NCBI GenBank assembly: GCA_965207565.1
Contig: CBDBMQ010000009.1
Span: 310,001 to 374,000, forward strand
Reading direction: 5' to 3'
Length of the DNA stretch: 64,000 nucleotides
Source of the DNA: Bin80 sp965207565
GTDB taxonomy: Bacteria > Bacteroidota > Rhodothermia > Rhodothermales > Bin80
Shown one piece after another: positions 61,565 through 64,000 of the stretch (its first letter is position 1; each line of letters opens with the position of its first letter). The notes under the pieces are model-generated. The model saw only the letters and a program-made list of their open reading frames with translations. It did no database searches and was not told the DNA's origin. The position numbers and the translations under genes are program-made.

Positions 61565-64000
61565 TTACAATCCAAAATTGCGAAAGCGATAGCTCAGATT
61601 TAGCAGAATATAGCGCCCAAGCACTTGGGTCTGACTATCCTCAACATACGCTTCCGTGATCATTCTGCTGATACCGGTCTCTTGATTGAAGATGTCACCG
61701 AAGACCAGTTTTACTTCTGCCGCATCAGCCTGTAGAAATTTATATCCCACACCGGCGTTGGCAATAAATGTGGTTGGGTACAGCTCTTCATCCAAGCCGT
61801 AGTAATTATTGTAGGTCAGGCTATGCTCAAGCACCAATCCACCAAGTGGCAGCCATACAAAACGAACCCCCAGGTCCTGTTGAAAAAAGTTCTCATCAAG
61901 TGGAGAGTAGTATGAGTTCTCTGCAGCCGTATAGGAGAAATTAGAGGTGAGCGTAAAATCCAGTCGCTCGCTGATATTGCTTCCAAGGGTCAATCCACCA
62001 TTGAAGCTGAGCTGAGTGCCCAGGTTGTCGACATTATTGATGAGGCTTGGGGTTTTAGAATAGGTGACACCACCTCTAAAATTCAGATTACTGCGAAGCA
62101 GCGGAAAGGGGGTTCCAAAACCAACCACGGAGCGCACCGAAGTACTGGGGCTCTTGAGATTCAGAGGTGCAGAGTACTGGGCACCTTGAGATAAAAGGAT
62201 ATTGTCCGTAATCAGTGTATCCCGAGAGGCGAGGAATGAGGATGTCCCAATTGCATTCGTTTCTCTGGTCCAACTGACATACGCGAAAATCATTCGACCA
62301 GCTCGTCGATCTCCCCGCCGTCCTCGAATGCGGATCGTATGACTATAGCTGGGCTCAAGGTCTGGATTACCACTTGAGATGAAAAGAGGGTTGGTATTGT
62401 CAATGACCTCTTGTAACTGACTGATTGAAGGAGTATTGGTTCGTGTGCGGTAGTCAATGTCCAGATCTAAAGCCTCACCGAATTCAAATTCGATTTCTGC
62501 TTCCGGCAACAGACTCACAAACGAGCGATCCAATTGAAAGGGGATGGGATACGTCTGATCGCCAAGCAATTGCTCATTTTGAACTTCAAGGCCGAACTGG
62601 ATAGAATAACGGTCATCAATTCGCCGCTGAACGGAGAGTCCACCACGCTGCCGGAAAATATCATTATCAAACAGGCTTGAGAAGGTGGGATCCAGGATCG
62701 TATGTAATCCGGTTCTCAGGTCAAGCATGTAGGCGGATCGGTCGGACACATTGCGATTATAGGTGGGGCTGTAAGTGAGTTGCAATTGCCCGAATTCCCC
62801 CAATGGTTCGGTGTAAGCAAGCCGGACAGAGTAGGATTGTCCAGCCGTTTCGTTGTCAATATCCTGGTCATACGTTGAATCACTGACAGCCTCTTGCTGA
62901 TTGCGTTGGGTTTGCAGAAATTCAGTAACAGAAATTTGATTGGTATTTCCTTCTCGTCCGTCGAATCCTAAACGGAGGTCTGCAGAAACAGTCCGGCCCG
63001 CTTTCGCAAACCGGTGTCGATACAGAATATTGGTTGAGGAGGTGAATCCGTGGTTGTCAGTGATATGATTATTGTCGGCTGTATTGAGTAGCCTTCCGGT
63101 CACAAGGGAATTAATACCCGACTGCAGACTGGAGGAGGAGTTATTCTGAAAGCTGAGGCTGGGGCGGATGATCAGTGAGTTTGTTTCATTGATCGTATAA
63201 TCAATCCGAGCATTGAGTCTATGGTTGAAGTTCGTACTGCTTGATTGGGTAGATTCATTATAGAACTGAGATTGGTCTCCACTCAGAAAGAGTTCCCGAT
63301 CAAGGAATGCGGTATTCTCGTTGGATACCCGGTTAAAGAAGTAGCTGGCACTGAGGCGAACCTTGCTACCAATCTCATCACTGTAGTTGATTCCGCTGGA
63401 GGTGGTATGATTCAGTCCACTTTGCGTCCCTACGAGGAAATTTCTCGGATCAAACCCACCTCCACGGCGTCCACCACCGCGGCCTCTTCCGCCACCACTC
63501 CCACGCATCATCATCGCACCTGCTCCCCCACGCATCCCTCTTCCGCCACCACCCATTAGCCCCAAGAGGTCCTGAAATGCAAAATTCTGCTGATTGATAT
63601 TGTTGGATAGTGCAATAATTGAAATCCGTCGGTCATTGTCGAAAATATTTGTATTTCCTCCGGTGATATATCGCTGATCCCCACCATATCCACCATAGAC
63701 CTGCCCAAACTGTCCATTACTCATTCCACGTCGGGTGACCACATTAATGGTTCTTTCCTGGTTCCCATCATTAAAGCCTGTGAATTGGGCTTGATCACTA
63801 TCTCGGTCAAAGACCTCTATATTCTGGATCATATCTGCGGGAAGATTTCGAAGAGCGGCGGTAGGATCCTGGCCAAAAAACTCCCGTCCGTCAACCATCA
63901 CACGCTGAACTTGCTCACCTTGTGCCTCGACTTCGCCATCCTGCACGACGATGCCAGGTAACTTGGCGATCAGGTCTTCCGCGGTCGCATCGGGGTTGAC
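61565..64000 (-). CDS. TonB-dependent outer-membrane receptor, 5' end beyond window
   Basis: At least 811 residues, open to the right edge; the signal peptide and first domain are missing. The plug domain is at the start (DLIAKLPGIVVQDGEVEAQG, ALRNLPADMIQNIEVFDRDS, QERTINVVTRRGMSNGQFGQ). The rest is a beta-barrel of the OMP_b-brl_3 kind, closing with YILLNLSYRFRNFGL. A striking Gly/Arg/Met-rich insert (GGGGRGMRGG and GGGRGRGGGRRGGG, around window positions 63450-63560) lies between plug and barrel. Substrate unknown. Confidence 0.85.
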   Translation of the reverse strand, partial: VNPDATAEDLIAKLPGIVVQDGEVEAQGEQVQRVMVDGREFFGQDPTAALRNLPADMIQNIEVFDRDSDQAQFTGFNDGNQERTINVVTRRGMSNGQFGQVYGGYGGDQRYITGGNTNIFDNDRRISIIALSNNINQQNFAFQDLLGLMGGGGRGMRGGAGAMMMRGSGGGRGRGGGRRGGGFDPRNFLVGTQSGLNHTTSSGINYSDEIGSKVRLSASYFFNRVSNENTAFLDRELFLSGDQSQFYNESTQSSSTNFNHRLNARIDYTINETNSLIIRPSLSFQNNSSSSLQSGINSLVTGRLLNTADNNHITDNHGFTSSTNILYRHRFAKAGRTVSADLRLGFDGREGNTNQISVTEFLQTQRNQQEAVSDSTYDQDIDNETAGQSYSVRLAYTEPLGEFGQLQLTYSPTYNRNVSDRSAYMLDLRTGLHTILDPTFSSLFDNDIFRQRGGLSVQRRIDDRYSIQFGLEVQNEQLLGDQTYPIPFQLDRSFVSLLPEAEIEFEFGEALDLDIDYRTRTNTPSISQLQEVIDNTNPLFISSGNPDLEPSYSHTIRIRGRRGDRRAGRMIFAYVSWTRETNAIGTSSFLASRDTLITDNILLSQGAQYSAPLNLKSPSTSVRSVVGFGTPFPLLRSNLNFRGGVTYSKTPSLINNVDNLGTQLSFNGGLTLGSNISERLDFTLTSNFSYTAAENSYYSPLDENFFQQDLGVRFVWLPLGGLVLEHSLTYNNYYGLDEELYPTTFIANAGVGYKFLQADAAEVKLVFGDIFNQETGISRMITEAYVEDSQTQVLGRYILLNLSYRFRNFGL

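Noticed and set aside
61350..61565. Possible tRNA or small RNA in the gap before the receptor gene
   Set aside because: No cloverleaf, anticodon loop or TTCGA-type arm could be fitted; only a 7-bp inverted repeat was seen.

Overview
The window looks like chromosome from a member of the Bacteroidota, most likely the Rhodothermota/Balneolota side, from a marine or host-associated habitat. The grounds are a type IX secretion (T9SS/Por) C-terminal sorting domain on a giant repeat protein, a TonB-type outer-membrane receptor, a CcmF-type haem lyase, mid-range GC and an arsenosugar-type operon. The genus cannot be fixed from sequence alone. I saw no rRNA, tRNA or CRISPR array.

Layout. 1-6.1 kb is a scarred accessory island. 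It holds a SLATT-like two-TM gene running off the left edge with an overlapping 56-aa basic ORF, the 3' end (domains V/VI) of a group II intron, a Schlafen/AlbA_2-like gene frameshifted at a nine-G tract, and a ParA-type ATPase cut in two by a 1,941-bp insertion sequence with 13-bp inverted ends and a 10-bp target duplication. A DUF2335-like membrane protein follows. 6.2-10.2 kb is a YhaN/YhaO (SbcCD-like) pair. 10.3-14.5 kb carries a two-subunit aconitase X, an MnmD-like tRNA methyltransferase, a DtxR/MntR regulator with a perfect 16-bp palindrome upstream, and arginase. 14.6-19.1 kb is a heterodimeric ABC exporter whose two genes enclose RNase Z. 19.2-21.4 kb is an ArsM - AhpD-like - ArsS arsenic operon. 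21.7-25.6 kb is a Mn/Zn-type ABC importer in which both permeases carry C-terminal cytosolic tails that look like winged helices. 25.6-29.4 kb holds CcmF and Mpl on the minus strand.

30.2-34.0 kb is a very long lipoprotein fusing a DUF6807 domain, a dehydrogenase-type propeller, HEAT-like repeats and a c-type cytochrome. 34.5-42.9 kb is a 2,828-aa secreted protein with about 21 Calx-beta-like repeats and a T9SS tail. It is flanked by two diverged ~250-bp direct repeats, each containing the 3' end of an RND efflux gene and its terminator hairpin. 43.4-50.3 kb is the intact RND/MFP/TolC operon; its pump carries an extra ~280-residue membrane block.

50.4-60.7 kb is a surface-polysaccharide and sulfate region: mannose-1-phosphate guanylyltransferase, UDP-glucose dehydrogenase, an SLC13-type transporter, a fused ATP sulfurylase/APS kinase and a UDP-GlcNAc dehydrogenase. 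It continues with a perfect 234-bp tandem duplication encoding a 43-aa membrane peptide, then a glycosyltransferase and an LpxH-like phosphatase that are each broken by one extra base. The set would suit a sulfated, uronic-acid-containing glycan (inference). The window ends in a small conserved-looking gene and a partial TonB-dependent receptor.

A recurring theme is single-base insertions relative to the expected reading frame in several genes. These could be phase variation, gene decay or read errors, and raw reads would decide.
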